Positions 40,088 to 49,782 of a stretch of DNA of 64,000 nt are shown here, one piece after another. Every line of letters begins with the position of its first letter. The first letter of the stretch is position 1. Under the pieces are notes generated by a model. It did no database searches, was not told where the DNA came from, and worked only from the letters and a program-made list of their open reading frames with translations. The stretch is from JANYLB01 sp963837715 (GTDB lineage: Bacteria; Actinomycetota; Acidimicrobiia; IMCC26256; JANYLB01), in the NCBI GenBank assembly GCA_963837715.1, contig CAWIOF010000002.1, positions 124,001 to 188,000 on the forward strand. The letters are read 5' to 3'. Position numbers and translations under genes: made by a program.

Positions 40088-43000
40088 ATGACCCGTACGC
40101 ACCGGTCGACGTTGCTCGCCGGCCTGGGTGTCGCGCTGTTCGTGGGGTTCGTGGTCCAGGCGTCGTGGGCCGGTCGCGCCGTCACCGCCGACTCACTGCT
40201 CTTCTTCCTGATCGTCGGCGTCACGATCGGCTCGATCTATGCCGTAGCGGCCAGCGGTCTCGTGGTCAGCTACACGACCTCGGGTGTCTTCAACTTCGCC
40301 CAGGGCGCCATCGGGATGTTCATGGCGTTCGTCTACTGGGAGCTGAAGGTCAATCGCGGGGTGCCGACGCTGCTCGCGCTGGCCCTCACCGTGTTCGTCG
40401 CGGCCCCGCTCTTCGGGGCCGGCATCGAGCGGCTCCTCATGCGTCGCCTGTCGAACGCCCCGCTCGTCGCTCAACTCGTGGTGACGATCGGTCTCATGCT
40501 GGCGCTCATCGGCCTGGCCGCGTTCGTGTGGGATCCATCGGAGCCCCGCTCGATCACGACCTTCTTCGGGTCCGAGGGCTTCAACATCGGCCAGACGTAC
40601 ATGCCGTACTACCGGCTCATCACCATCGTCAGCGGTGTCGTCATCGCGCTCGTGTTGCGGTTCGTCCTCTACCGGACCCGTCTCGGGGTCTCGATGCGGG
40701 CCGTGGTCGACAACCGCGAGCTCGCGGCCCTGAACGGCGGCCGGCCCGGGCGCGTCTCCGCGTTCTCGTGGGCGCTGGGCTCGTCGATGGCCGCGATCGC
40801 CGGGATCTTCCTCGCCGAGGAGCTGAGCACGCTCAGCATCGAGATCCTGACCCTGCTCATCGTCGATGCGTTCGCGGCGGCGATCATCGGACGGTTGAAG
40901 AGCCTGCCCCTCACCTACGTGGGCGGGCTGATCATCGGACTGTCGCTGTCGTTCCAGCAGAACTTCCTGACCTGGTCGGGACGCTGGGCCTCGGCGAGCT
41001 TCGCCATCCCGACGATCATCCTGTTCCTGGCCTTGCTGTTCGTCCCCCAGGACCGGATCGAGGGTCGGCGGTCGTCGACGATCAAGAGCCCACGGCTGAT
41101 CAGCCTCCGGCGGGCGCTGTTCGGCTTCGCCGTCGTGTTCGTCGGGGTGTTCGTGGTCGCGGGGGGCCTCGACCGACCCAACGTGCGACGGCTCACGATC
41201 GCGCTCATCACCGCGCTGATCATGGTGTCGCTCGTGCCGCTCACCGGTTGGTCCGGGCAGATCTCCCTCGCCCAGATCACGTTCGTCGGCATCGGCGCCT
41301 GGGCGACGTTCGAGTTCTCCTCCGCTGGCGGTGAGTTGTTCGGCCTCCGCCTCTTCACCCCCGGCAACCCCGCGCTCCTGCTCGTGGGCGCGCTCGTGGC
41401 GATCCCATTCGGGGTGCTGATGGCACTCCCTGCGCTGCGGTTACGTGGGCTCTACCTCGCGCTGGCCACGATGTCGTTCGCGCGCATGGCCGAGTTCGTG
41501 ATCTTCGATCAACCCGAGGTCTTCGGCGGCCAGGGCCGTCGGATCGCCGACATCACCGTGTTCGGCACCGACATCAGCGCACCGTTCAAGATCCTCGGCG
41601 TCACGTTCCCGCAGGACGCAGGCCTCCTGCTCCTCACCACGTTCATGTTCGGGGTCGTGGGGATGGTCATCGTCGCGATGCGGCGGGGCGCGTTCGGCCG
41701 TCGGCTCGTTGCCATGCGCGACAGCCCGGCCGCGTGCGCGACCCTCGGGGTGAATCTGTCGCGCACCAAGCTCGAGGTGTTCGTGATCTCGGCCGCGATC
41801 GCCGGGTTCGCGGGGGCGTTGCTCGGGACCGCTCGGGGGACCGCGAGCACCCTCGACTTCCAGATGCTCACCGGCCTGCCCTTCCTGCTCCTCCTCGTGG
41901 TCGGTGGGGCATCGGTCGTGTCGGGTGCGCTCGTCGGTGGTCTGCTCCTCCAGCTCTTCACCTGGATCACCATCATCTTCCCGAACGGGCTGCGCATCCC
42001 GTTCCTCGAGCTCGACGTGGTGTCGCTCCAGAGCAAGCTCGGACCCGGCCTCGCCGGCATCGGCATCGGGCGCAATCCAGAAGGTGTGGTCACCGACGTC
42101 AGTCAGCGTTGGCAGGAGCGGTACGCACCGGCCCCGCCCGACGCCCTCCCGGCGGTCGCCACTCCGACGCCCGCGCCGGTGCCGGTGTCTGCGCCGACGC
42201 CCGCGGCCGGCTCGGCGTCGATCCCAGTGGCGGACCAGGGCGTCCCGTTGCTCGAGGTCAGTGGGATCTCGGTCCGGTTCGGCGGCCTCCAGGCGCTCGA
42301 CGACGTGTCGATCGACGTCCGTGCCGGTCACGTCACCGCGCTGATCGGGCCGAACGGGGCCGGCAAGACGACGTTGTTCAACGTGATCACCGGACTCCAG
42401 TCGACCAGCGTCGGTCGGGTCCTCGTCGACGGCGACGACGTCACGTTCGCCAAGCCCCACCTGCGGGCTCGGGAAGGCATCGGCCGCACGTTCCAGCGGC
42501 TCGAGATCTTCGACACCCTGAGCGCCCGCGACAACGTCCTCGTCGCGGCCGAGATGCGCCGGGCCTGGTCGCGCGAACGATTCGATCCTGAGGAGCTCAC
42601 CGACGAGGTGATGGCGCGCGTCGGTCTCCAGGCAGTGGCCGACGAGCGGGTCGACTCCTTGCCGACCGGCACCGCGCGCCTCGTGGAGGTCGCACGGGCG
42701 CTGGCGAGCAAGCCGAGGATCCTCCTCCTCGACGAGCCGTCGTCGGGTCTGAACGAAGCCGAGACCGCGCTGTTCGGAGCTCTGCTGCGTCAGCTCGCTG
42801 ACGACGGTCTCGCGATCCTCCTGGTGGAGCACGACATGAGCTTCGTGATGAACGCTTGCCAGCAGATCCATGTCCTCGACTTCGGGCGGATCATCAGCTC
42901 GGGCTCGCCCGACGAGGTGCGGTCGAACGCGGAGGTGCGTTCTGCGTACCTGGGTGGCGAGCACGAGCAGGACGCTGTCGCGGACGCGCCACTCCTCGGG

Positions 43001-43789
43001 GTGGTCGTGCGGGAGCGCCGGCCGGTTCCCGGATCATCGAACGGCGGGGAAGCGGTGGGCAGTGAGCCCGCACTCCCACCCGCGTTGGCGATCCGCGACG
43101 TGCAGGCGGGGTACGGGTCGATCGAGGTCATCCACGGCCTCGATCTCACCGTGCCGAGTGGTCACGTGTTCGCGCTCCTCGGCCCGAACGGCGCCGGCAA
43201 GTCGACCACCCTCAAGCTCGCGAGCGGTCTGTTGCGACCGACCCACGGTTCGGTCTCGATCCTCGGTGAGGAAGTGGGCGGGACGCCCGCCGACCGGTTG
43301 GCGCGGGACGGTGTCTGTCTCGTGCCCGAGGGCCGCGGCGTGTTCCCGAACCTCACGGTGACCGAGAACCTCCGGATGGCCACCTACACGGGCGCGTCGT
43401 TCGCGAGCGTGCTGGACCGCGCCTTCGAGCGGTTCCCGAGGCTGAAGGACCGGCGCAAGCAGGTGGCGGGCACGTTGTCGGGGGGCGAGCAGCAGATGCT
43501 CGCGATGTCCCGCGCGCTGGCCACCGACCCGAAGCTCCTGTTGCTCGACGAGCTCTCGATGGGGCTCGCCCCGCTCATCGTGACGGAGCTCTACGACGTC
43601 GTGAAGAACATCGCGCTCGAGGAGGACGTCTCGATCCTCGTCGTCGAACAGTTCGCGCACGAGGTGCTCGATGTCGCCGACGTCGCCGCGATCATGCTGC
43701 ACGGTCGAGTCGAGCTGGTTGGGGCGCCGGCTGAGATCGGGCCCGCGCTCGACGGTGCCTACCTCGGCGGCTCGGTCGGCACCTCGTAG
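40088..43789 (+). CDS. Fused LivH-LivM-LivG-LivF ABC transporter protein
   Basis: 1233 residues in one frame. Residues about 30-320: LivH permease (SIYAVAASGLVVSYTTSGVFNFAQGAIG). About 340-690: LivM permease (LVPLTGWSGQISLAQITFVGIGAW, LRGLYLALATMSFARMAEFVIF). A Pro/Ala linker near 690-715. About 718-965: LivG ATPase, Walker A GPNGAGKTT at 754, degenerate signature LPTGTARLVEVARAL and Walker B ILLLDEPSSGLN. About 1000-1233: LivF ATPase, Walker A GPNGAGKST at 1032, LSGGEQQMLAMSRAL and LLLLDELSMGLAP. All four parts of a branched-chain amino acid importer are thus on one chain. Its last 31 bases overlap the convergent sulfotransferase gene. Confidence 0.93.
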   Translation: MTRTHRSTLLAGLGVALFVGFVVQASWAGRAVTADSLLFFLIVGVTIGSIYAVAASGLVVSYTTSGVFNFAQGAIGMFMAFVYWELKVNRGVPTLLALALTVFVAAPLFGAGIERLLMRRLSNAPLVAQLVVTIGLMLALIGLAAFVWDPSEPRSITTFFGSEGFNIGQTYMPYYRLITIVSGVVIALVLRFVLYRTRLGVSMRAVVDNRELAALNGGRPGRVSAFSWALGSSMAAIAGIFLAEELSTLSIEILTLLIVDAFAAAIIGRLKSLPLTYVGGLIIGLSLSFQQNFLTWSGRWASASFAIPTIILFLALLFVPQDRIEGRRSSTIKSPRLISLRRALFGFAVVFVGVFVVAGGLDRPNVRRLTIALITALIMVSLVPLTGWSGQISLAQITFVGIGAWATFEFSSAGGELFGLRLFTPGNPALLLVGALVAIPFGVLMALPALRLRGLYLALATMSFARMAEFVIFDQPEVFGGQGRRIADITVFGTDISAPFKILGVTFPQDAGLLLLTTFMFGVVGMVIVAMRRGAFGRRLVAMRDSPAACATLGVNLSRTKLEVFVISAAIAGFAGALLGTARGTASTLDFQMLTGLPFLLLLVVGGASVVSGALVGGLLLQLFTWITIIFPNGLRIPFLELDVVSLQSKLGPGLAGIGIGRNPEGVVTDVSQRWQERYAPAPPDALPAVATPTPAPVPVSAPTPAAGSASIPVADQGVPLLEVSGISVRFGGLQALDDVSIDVRAGHVTALIGPNGAGKTTLFNVITGLQSTSVGRVLVDGDDVTFAKPHLRAREGIGRTFQRLEIFDTLSARDNVLVAAEMRRAWSRERFDPEELTDEVMARVGLQAVADERVDSLPTGTARLVEVARALASKPRILLLDEPSSGLNEAETALFGALLRQLADDGLAILLVEHDMSFVMNACQQIHVLDFGRIISSGSPDEVRSNAEVRSAYLGGEHEQDAVADAPLLGVVVRERRPVPGSSNGGEAVGSEPALPPALAIRDVQAGYGSIEVIHGLDLTVPSGHVFALLGPNGAGKSTTLKLASGLLRPTHGSVSILGEEVGGTPADRLARDGVCLVPEGRGVFPNLTVTENLRMATYTGASFASVLDRAFERFPRLKDRRKQVAGTLSGGEQQMLAMSRALATDPKLLLLDELSMGLAPLIVTELYDVVKNIALEEDVSILVVEQFAHEVLDVADVAAIMLHGRVELVGAPAEIGPALDGAYLGGSVGTS

Positions 43790-44919
43790 CGCTCGACGTA
43801 GCCGGCGAACCGCTCGCGGATCGCGTCGGCCTGCAGCCCGAATTCGGCGAGGTCGTAGTGGTGCGCGCCGAGGCTCCCCTTGGGGTGCGCCTCGACGTAC
43901 GCACTGAGGGCGTTCCGGGCCGCGGCGTCGAGCTCGGCCCCGGAGGCCTCGTAGATGGTGGCGACGGTTCCGAGCGGATCCCCGACGAGGTCGGCGTACT
44001 GCACGTCGAGGATCGGGTGATCGGGGTGCGCGTCGCGGAAGGTGTCGATTCGGCGGACCGATTCCTCGAGCATCGCGGTCCAATGCTCCGCGATGTATGG
44101 CCGGTGGTCGGCGTCGCTGAACGTTCCCGAGAGCGTGCTGATGAGGCTGCACACCGAAGCGCACAGCACCGCTGGATCACGGTGGAGCAACACGAGTCGG
44201 GCGTCGGGGTAGACCGCGGTGAGCGCGTCGAGGGCAATGGCGTGGTGGGGGCTCTTGAGGGTCCAACGACCGCGCACCCCGCCGCTCTGCAGGATCTGCA
44301 ACACCGCGCGGTGGTACTCGTACGCGGAGCGCTGATCGGTGTCGAGCAGCCATCGGCTGTAGCCCGGCACGTTCGTGATCGCCTCCCAGGTGAGGCTCTT
44401 GAAGTCCTGACTCATGACCGCGATGCACTCGGTCGGTCCGTCGGCATCTTCGTGGTGGATCGCGCGCATGCTCGGGTTCAGTTGCTCCAACATGTCGTTG
44501 GCGAGCTGCGACGCGTCGACCCGTGGCCCGACGCGGTGGTCCGACCGCGTCGGCGGTGGCACGGGGTCACCGGCCTCCCACCGCAGGAGGGCACGGTTGC
44601 CCGGGTCCTGGTCGAGGAGCCGGCTGAGGAACGTGGTGCCGGCCCGGAACATCCCGATGACGATGATCGGCGCGTCGATGCGTTCATCGGTCACCTCCCG
44701 GTGCCGGCTGACCCAGTCGAACACCCGGAGCCGGGCCGCGAGTGCGGAGACGATGGTGTCGCGCACCGCCAGCTCGCCGAGCGGATTCAACCGCGCCTCG
44801 GCTTCGATCGACTCGCACAGGATGGTGAGCCCGTCACGGAAGTCGGGCGGACCGAAGTCGTCGAGTCCCGTCGCTCGGCACGCCTCGTCGACGACTGCGT
44901 CGAGCGTGAGGGGAGGCAT
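43759..44919 (-). CDS. Sulfotransferase family protein
   Basis: 386 residues. The 5'-phosphosulfate-binding loop is PIIVIGMFRAGTTFLSRLLDQDP (GMFRAGTT at 89-96), followed by RWEAGDPVPPP, and the 3'-phosphate region is in RGRWTLKSPHHAIALDAL with VYPDARLVLLHRDPAVLCASVCSL. The C-terminal ILDVQYADLVGDPLGTVATIYEASG completes the PAPS-dependent Sulfotransfer_3 pattern. Actinobacterial members often cluster with lipid and acyl-CoA genes. It lies 11 bases after the quinone oxidoreductase gene, so they share a transcript. Confidence 0.87.
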   Translation of the reverse strand: MPPLTLDAVVDEACRATGLDDFGPPDFRDGLTILCESIEAEARLNPLGELAVRDTIVSALAARLRVFDWVSRHREVTDERIDAPIIVIGMFRAGTTFLSRLLDQDPGNRALLRWEAGDPVPPPTRSDHRVGPRVDASQLANDMLEQLNPSMRAIHHEDADGPTECIAVMSQDFKSLTWEAITNVPGYSRWLLDTDQRSAYEYHRAVLQILQSGGVRGRWTLKSPHHAIALDALTAVYPDARLVLLHRDPAVLCASVCSLISTLSGTFSDADHRPYIAEHWTAMLEESVRRIDTFRDAHPDHPILDVQYADLVGDPLGTVATIYEASGAELDAAARNALSAYVEAHPKGSLGAHHYDLAEFGLQADAIRERFAGYVERYEVPTEPPR

Positions 44920-44930
44920 CGCTCGACCGA

Positions 44931-45962
44931 CTAGGTGAGCGAGAGGTCGACGACGGTGCGGCCGGTGGTGCGGCGGTGCTCGTGGTCGTCGAGCGCAGTC
45001 GCCACGTCGTCGAGTCGGATGCGCCGACCGACCACCGGATGGATGCTTCCCGCGGCGACGAGCTCGCAGAGCGCTGTATGCACCGCGACTCCCGTCTCGG
45101 GAGGGAAGGTGTTGATGCCGAACTTCCGCAGCTCGATCGGCATGTGGGTGTAGCCGAGCATGACCCCGAGCACCGAGAAGTTGCCCATCGAGACCTTGCG
45201 CAGGGGCCGACCCGTCATCCCGGCCTCGGGGTCGTCGTTGAACCCCACGGCCAGGTATCGCCCCTCCCTGGCCACACAGGTCCAGATGGTCTCGGCGCGG
45301 TCGCCGCCGACGAGGTCGCACACCACCTCGGCACCGGTTCCGTCGGTCAGTTCCATCACGCGATCGAACACGTCATCGGTCGTGTAGTCGATCGGAGTCG
45401 CGCCGAGCTCCGCGCACACCCGACCCTTCTCGGCGCCGGCGGCGAGCGCGATCACCCGCGCTCCGGCCGCGAGTCCGAGCTGGACGACGGCAGTGCCGAC
45501 CGCGCCGGCGGCACCGACCACGAGGAGCGTCTCACCCGATCGGAGCCGGGCCCGGGTGTGGAGCGCGAGGTATCCCGTGTGGAACGGGAGGGTGAACGCG
45601 GCTGCCTCCACGTCGTCGAGCGAGGCGGGTGCGTCGAACACCCCGGTCTGGGCCGCGAGCGCGAACTGCGCCATTCCGCCGAACGACTGGTTCGTCATCG
45701 CGACGACCCGATGGCCGAGCCAGGCTTCGGCGCCCGCGCCCGCCGCGTCGACCACGCCGCACACGTCCATGCCGAGCGTGAACGGGACCTGGCCCATGAC
45801 ACTCGCCATCGTGCCGCGGCAGCGGGCGATGTCGCCGAAGTTCACCGACGCAGCCGACACCTCGATCCGGACCTCACCGGGGCCGACGTCGGGAACGGGG
45901 ATCTCGACGACCTCGAGCGCCTCGGCCGGCGCCCCATGACGAACGACACGCAGTGCTCGCAC
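44931..45962 (-). CDS. NADPH:quinone oxidoreductase-like MDR protein
   Basis: 343 residues. Zinc-free medium-chain reductase: an N-terminal GroES-like domain (EVVEIPVPDVGPGEVRIEVSAASVNFGDIARCRG, FTLGMDVCGVV), Rossmann motif LLVVGAAGAVGTAVVQLGLAAGARVIALA, and GADVVCD-type VVCDLVGGDRAETIW. The catalytic zinc ligands of alcohol dehydrogenases are absent, matching the quinone oxidoreductase/enoyl reductase branch. GTG 45962 is the start. A 94-base gap separates it from the TetR gene upstream, containing an imperfect palindrome near 46009-46024. Confidence 0.87.
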   Translation of the reverse strand: MRALRVVRHGAPAEALEVVEIPVPDVGPGEVRIEVSAASVNFGDIARCRGTMASVMGQVPFTLGMDVCGVVDAAGAGAEAWLGHRVVAMTNQSFGGMAQFALAAQTGVFDAPASLDDVEAAAFTLPFHTGYLALHTRARLRSGETLLVVGAAGAVGTAVVQLGLAAGARVIALAAGAEKGRVCAELGATPIDYTTDDVFDRVMELTDGTGAEVVCDLVGGDRAETIWTCVAREGRYLAVGFNDDPEAGMTGRPLRKVSMGNFSVLGVMLGYTHMPIELRKFGINTFPPETGVAVHTALCELVAAGSIHPVVGRRIRLDDVATALDDHEHRRTTGRTVVDLSLT

Positions 45963-46008
45963 GGTCGGCCCCCGGTGTCTCGGCTCGTAGCGGACGCGGC
46001 GGACGATA

Positions 46009-46024
46009 GTAAAGAGCCCTGCTT
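46009..46024. promoter_or_regulatory. Possible TetR operator between regulator and oxidoreductase
   Basis: TAAAGAGCCCTGCTTA reads as an imperfect palindrome (TAA-GAGC against GCTTA) beside TTGACC on the minus strand. It is AT-rich relative to its surroundings. Suggestive only. Confidence 0.3.
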
Positions 46025-46056
46025 AGGTCAAGGTTCGAGCGATCTGCGCGCCCGGC

Positions 46057-46692
46057 TCAGAGCGGCGCCGACATCGCGGCCGCGACCATGGCCACGAGGT
46101 TCCAGACGAACGTCTCGTACTCGAGCTGCGGACGACCTCGGCGCTCACGGCCGTCGAGCAGTCGCGCTCGATCGGCAACCGAGCGGAGCACGAAGGTGGT
46201 GATGAGCGCGAACCGCTCGTTGGCCACGTCGGGGCCGACGTCGGCCATGCGCTTCGCGAGCAACGCGTAGACCTCGTAGCCGCCGGTGCGGCTGATCACG
46301 GCCTGGAGGTCGGGGCTGTGGTGGGCCGGATCCTCTCCCGCGAGCTCGGCAATGATCGCGAGGCAGCAGCGGCCCCGCCAGCCGCTCTCGGCCAGCTCCG
46401 CCGCAGGTCGCACGATGGCCTCCACGACCGACGCGACGTCGTCGCCGGGGGCATCCAGCGCGACCGCGAGCAGCTCGCCTTCGCGCCGCGCGAGGAACTC
46501 GACGTGGCGTTCGAGCACTGCGCACAGGACTCCCTCGCGGGAGCCGAAGTGGTAGTTCAGCGCCGACCGGTTCCGTTGCCCGGCCCGCCGCGTGATCTCG
46601 ATCAGCGAGGCGTTGAACACACCCTCCTCGGCGAACGCGCGCGTCGCCGCATCGAGGAGCTTCTCTCGCGTCGCGGAGGCGTCCGGCGGCAT
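46057..46692 (-). CDS. TetR family transcriptional regulator
   Basis: 211 residues. N-terminal HTH: TREKLLDAATRAFAEEGVFNASLIEITRRAGQRNRSALNYHFGSREGVLCAVLERH. The C-terminal ligand domain has RGRCCLAIIAELAGEDP and a conserved RMADVGPDVANERF. It probably controls itself and the oxidoreductase-sulfotransferase pair that follows on the same strand. TACGAT exactly seven bases before ATG 46692 indicates a leaderless message and fixes the start. Confidence 0.9.
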   Translation of the reverse strand: MPPDASATREKLLDAATRAFAEEGVFNASLIEITRRAGQRNRSALNYHFGSREGVLCAVLERHVEFLARREGELLAVALDAPGDDVASVVEAIVRPAAELAESGWRGRCCLAIIAELAGEDPAHHSPDLQAVISRTGGYEVYALLAKRMADVGPDVANERFALITTFVLRSVADRARLLDGRERRGRPQLEYETFVWNLVAMVAAAMSAPL

Positions 46693-46699
46693 GCGTCCG

Positions 46700-46705
46700 A
46701 TCGTA
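46700..46705 (-). promoter_or_regulatory. Leaderless -10 box TACGAT before the TetR gene
   Basis: Minus-strand TACGAT, seven bases, ATG at 46692-46690. Confidence 0.5.
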
Positions 46706-46859
46706 GGTGGGCCCCGGCGGACCGGGGGCGGTCGGCGGAGGCTGTCTCACCCTCGTCCTAGAGTTCGGGTCGACTCCGGCTGCGGCGCCTCGATCGCCCG
46801 CCGGTCTCGGCCCGTGCGGTGTGCCCGGCGCCTTCGCCTTCGTCTCAGGGAGTTCGGTG

Positions 46860-49532
46860 ATGTCGGTTCCCGGTCCTCCCGTGCTCGGTCGGGGCGTCGT
46901 CGTGTCGCACGGCGACCCGATCCCCGCGGCCTGGGCCGGAGCTGCGATCGTCACGGTGGGAGCCGGCGACCTCGACGATCCGGGTCCGGTGGTCGCCGTG
47001 CTGCACGGGGCGTGGGCCGATCGACGACCCGTTGCCGTCGTGCTCGGGGTCGACGCCGAGCGCTTCCGGGTTCCCGTCTCGATCGATGAGGCGCCGTGGC
47101 GACTCGGCGCGCGCTTCGAGCTCGGCACCGATCGGCTCCAGTTCCTCGTGTGGGCCAACACCTACGACGCCCGCGGTGGCAAGGACCCGATCTGGTGGTG
47201 GGGTCGCAAGGCGGCTCGCGTCGGTGCGACCGAGGTCGCAGACGACGGTCCGGGTGACGTCGTGCTCGCCGACGGGACCCCCGCGTGGGTCGACGGTGGT
47301 CCGCGGGGTCCGATCGGGCCGATCGACGGGATCGGTGTCGTCCACTGCGAGACGGTGGATCTCGGCGGGCTCGCGGTCGACCGGGTCCCGGTGGGTGTGA
47401 CCGCTGCGCTCGCGCCCGATCAGCTCGCTGCGGTCGTGCACGGTGCGGGGCCCGCTCGCATCATCGCGCCGGCGGGTTCGGGGAAGACGCGGGTGCTCAC
47501 AGAACGTCTGCGCCACCTGATCGTCGATCGGGGCGTCGAGCGGGAGAGCGTGCTGGCCGTGGCGTACAACAAGAAGGCGCAGCTCGAGATGGAGTCACGC
47601 ACGACCGACTTCCAGCCTCGGGTCAGCACGCTCAACGCGCTCGGCTACCGGTTGCTCGGTGAGTACGACGGCCGGAGCCCGCGGGTGCTCGACGAGCGCG
47701 AGGTCCGCACGCTCGTCGACGGCCTGGTGCCCCGAGGTCGGCCCCGGGCGAACACCGATCGGTTGGCTCCGTACCTCGAGGGCCTCGGCGCGGTCCGGCT
47801 CGGGCTGCGCGATCCCGACGACGTCGAGGCCGAGCGCGACGACGTCCCCGGCCTCGCGCTGGCGTTCGACCCGTTCCGCGACGCGCTCGCCTCGGCCGGC
47901 GCGGTCGACTTCGACGAGCAGATCTACCGGGCGGTCGAGGTCCTGCTCGTCGACGGCGAGTTCCGGCGCCGGGTCCAACCGCGGTTCCGCCATCTCCTCG
48001 TCGACGAGTTCCAGGACCTCACCCCCGCGCACGTGCTCCTCGTCCGTTTGCTCGCCGCGCCCGGTCTCGAGGTGTTCGGCGTCGGCGACGACGACCAGGT
48101 CATCTACGGCCACGCCGGCGCCGATCCCACCTTCCTCGTCGACTTCGCCGAGCTCTTCCCCGCGGCGGCGATGCATCCGCTCGAGGTCAACTACCGCTGC
48201 CCGGTCGAGGTGGTGCGGACCGCCCGTACGCTGCTGTCGTACAACCAGATCCGGGTCGAGAAGGCGATCCGCCCGGGACCCGACGCCGACGACGACCCCG
48301 ACGCGCTCGTCGTCACGCGCCATCGCCCCGAGGCCGGGGCGGAGCAGTTGGTGGCCGTCGTGCAGGGCTGGCTCGCCGACGGCGTCCCCGCATCGGAGAT
48401 CGCGGTCCTCACCCGTGTGAACTCCCTGCTCCTCGCGCCGCACGTGGCGCTCGTCGAAGCCGGCGTACCGGTGAACTCCACCGTGAGCGCGGCGATGCTC
48501 GACCGCACCGGGATACGAGCCGCGCTCGCGTACCTCCGCCTCGCGGCAGCGCCCGATCGGATGCAGCCCGAGGACCTCCAGGAGGTCCTGCGCCGACCGA
48601 GCCGGGGTCTGCCACCGTGGATCTCGAAGTGGTTGCAGCGGACGATGTCGATCGACGACGTGCGGGGCATCGCCGAGCGGCTCGACGACGAGAAGGTCAG
48701 TGCCAAGGTGCTCGGTCTGGCCGACGACCTCGATGTCGTCGCCGAAGCCGCCGTCGGGGGCACGACCCGTGAGGTCCTCGCAGTCGTCGCCGACGACGTC
48801 GGGCTCGGGGGCGCGATGTCGCTGCTCGACGGTTCGAAGGGCGGTCAGACCGGCTCGCAGCTCGACGATCTCGACGCGCTCGTCCAGGTCGCGGCGCTCC
48901 ACCCGGAGCCGGCGTCGTTCGAGAGCTGGCTGCGAGGCGTGCTCCGTCGGCCGACGGGGAGCGACGAGTCGTCGGTCGGCAGCGGGGTGACCCTGGCCAC
49001 AGTGCACCGGGTCAAGGGGATGGAGTGGGACCGGGTCGTCGTCGCGGGCGTCACCGACGGCGTACTCCCGCACCGGCTGGCCGAGAACGTGGAGGAGGAG
49101 CGACGCGTCCTGCACGTGGCGATCACCCGGTGCCGCCACCGTGCCGTCGTGCTCGCCGACGCTTCGCGCCCGTCGTCGTTCCTCGCGGAGCTCGACGGCT
49201 CCGCGCCCCGGGGCGTCACACCGATCGGGTCCGCCACTGCCGCGACGCTGACGAAGGTGAACACCGCGAAGACGAAGACGAAGGCGCCCAGCCCCGACCT
49301 GCCTGCGGAAGCGGTCCCCGTCGACGACGCCCTGCGCGCCTGGCGCCTCGAACGGTGCCGAGCCGACGAGGTTCCCGCCTATGTCGTCGCGAACAACTCG
49401 ACGTTGCAGGCGATCGCGGTCGCCCGCCCCGGTACCCTCGCCGAGCTCGCCCGGATCGAGGGCATCGGCCCCCGGAAGCTCGAGCTCTACGGCGACGAGA
49501 TCCTCGCCCTCCTCGAATCCCTCCCCACCTGA
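46860..49532 (+). CDS. UvrD/Rep-type superfamily 1 helicase with HRDC domain
   Basis: 890 residues. After a 190-residue N-terminal domain of unknown role, the SF1A motifs appear in order: I APAGSGKTRVLTERL (about 203), Ia VAYNKKAQLEM, II LLVDEFQDLTPAH, III GVGDDDQVIYGHAGA, IV VNYRCPVEVV, V VTLATVHRVKGMEWDRVVV and VI EEERRVLHVAITRCRH. The C-terminal HRDC domain is WRLERCRADEVPAYVVANNSTLQAIA through RIEGIGPRKLELYGDEILALL. It unwinds DNA 3' to 5' with ATP, in repair or recombination. ATG 46860 has AGGGAG upstream. It converges on an SNF2-type ATPase. Confidence 0.92.
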   Translation: MSVPGPPVLGRGVVVSHGDPIPAAWAGAAIVTVGAGDLDDPGPVVAVLHGAWADRRPVAVVLGVDAERFRVPVSIDEAPWRLGARFELGTDRLQFLVWANTYDARGGKDPIWWWGRKAARVGATEVADDGPGDVVLADGTPAWVDGGPRGPIGPIDGIGVVHCETVDLGGLAVDRVPVGVTAALAPDQLAAVVHGAGPARIIAPAGSGKTRVLTERLRHLIVDRGVERESVLAVAYNKKAQLEMESRTTDFQPRVSTLNALGYRLLGEYDGRSPRVLDEREVRTLVDGLVPRGRPRANTDRLAPYLEGLGAVRLGLRDPDDVEAERDDVPGLALAFDPFRDALASAGAVDFDEQIYRAVEVLLVDGEFRRRVQPRFRHLLVDEFQDLTPAHVLLVRLLAAPGLEVFGVGDDDQVIYGHAGADPTFLVDFAELFPAAAMHPLEVNYRCPVEVVRTARTLLSYNQIRVEKAIRPGPDADDDPDALVVTRHRPEAGAEQLVAVVQGWLADGVPASEIAVLTRVNSLLLAPHVALVEAGVPVNSTVSAAMLDRTGIRAALAYLRLAAAPDRMQPEDLQEVLRRPSRGLPPWISKWLQRTMSIDDVRGIAERLDDEKVSAKVLGLADDLDVVAEAAVGGTTREVLAVVADDVGLGGAMSLLDGSKGGQTGSQLDDLDALVQVAALHPEPASFESWLRGVLRRPTGSDESSVGSGVTLATVHRVKGMEWDRVVVAGVTDGVLPHRLAENVEEERRVLHVAITRCRHRAVVLADASRPSSFLAELDGSAPRGVTPIGSATAATLTKVNTAKTKTKAPSPDLPAEAVPVDDALRAWRLERCRADEVPAYVVANNSTLQAIAVARPGTLAELARIEGIGPRKLELYGDEILALLESLPT

Positions 49533-49566
49533 CCCGAACCTCCGACTCAGGAGCGTGGGGGGTGGA

Positions 49567-49782
49567 TCAAGCGTCGGGGTCTTCGGTGGATTCGGTGGAT
49601 TCGCCCGCGTCGGTCGCTTCGAGGATGCGGGCGACGGCCGGCGGGGGAGGGAGGATCCGCGCGGCGCGGGCCACGACGTCGGCGCGGTCGAGTGTTGGCC
49701 GGGCGTCGAGCCGTTCGAGCTCGCGCGCCAATGCAGCCTGACGCTCGGGGTCGAAGACCTCCTGCGCGTCCGATTCCGTCAC
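49567..49782 (-). CDS. Unknown 71-residue protein coupled to the SNF2 ATPase
   Basis: Reads TESDAQEVFDPERQAALARELERLDA, RPTLDRADVVARAARILPPPP and AVARILEATDAGESTESTEDPDA: a charged helical protein with an acidic Ser/Thr tail. GTG 49782 overlaps the SNF2 stop as GTGA. In related actinobacteria the gene after this SNF2 type is often a SWIM zinc-finger protein; no zinc motif is present here, so it may be an unrelated accessory subunit. No family recognised. Confidence 0.6.
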   Translation of the reverse strand: MTESDAQEVFDPERQAALARELERLDARPTLDRADVVARAARILPPPPAVARILEATDAGESTESTEDPDA

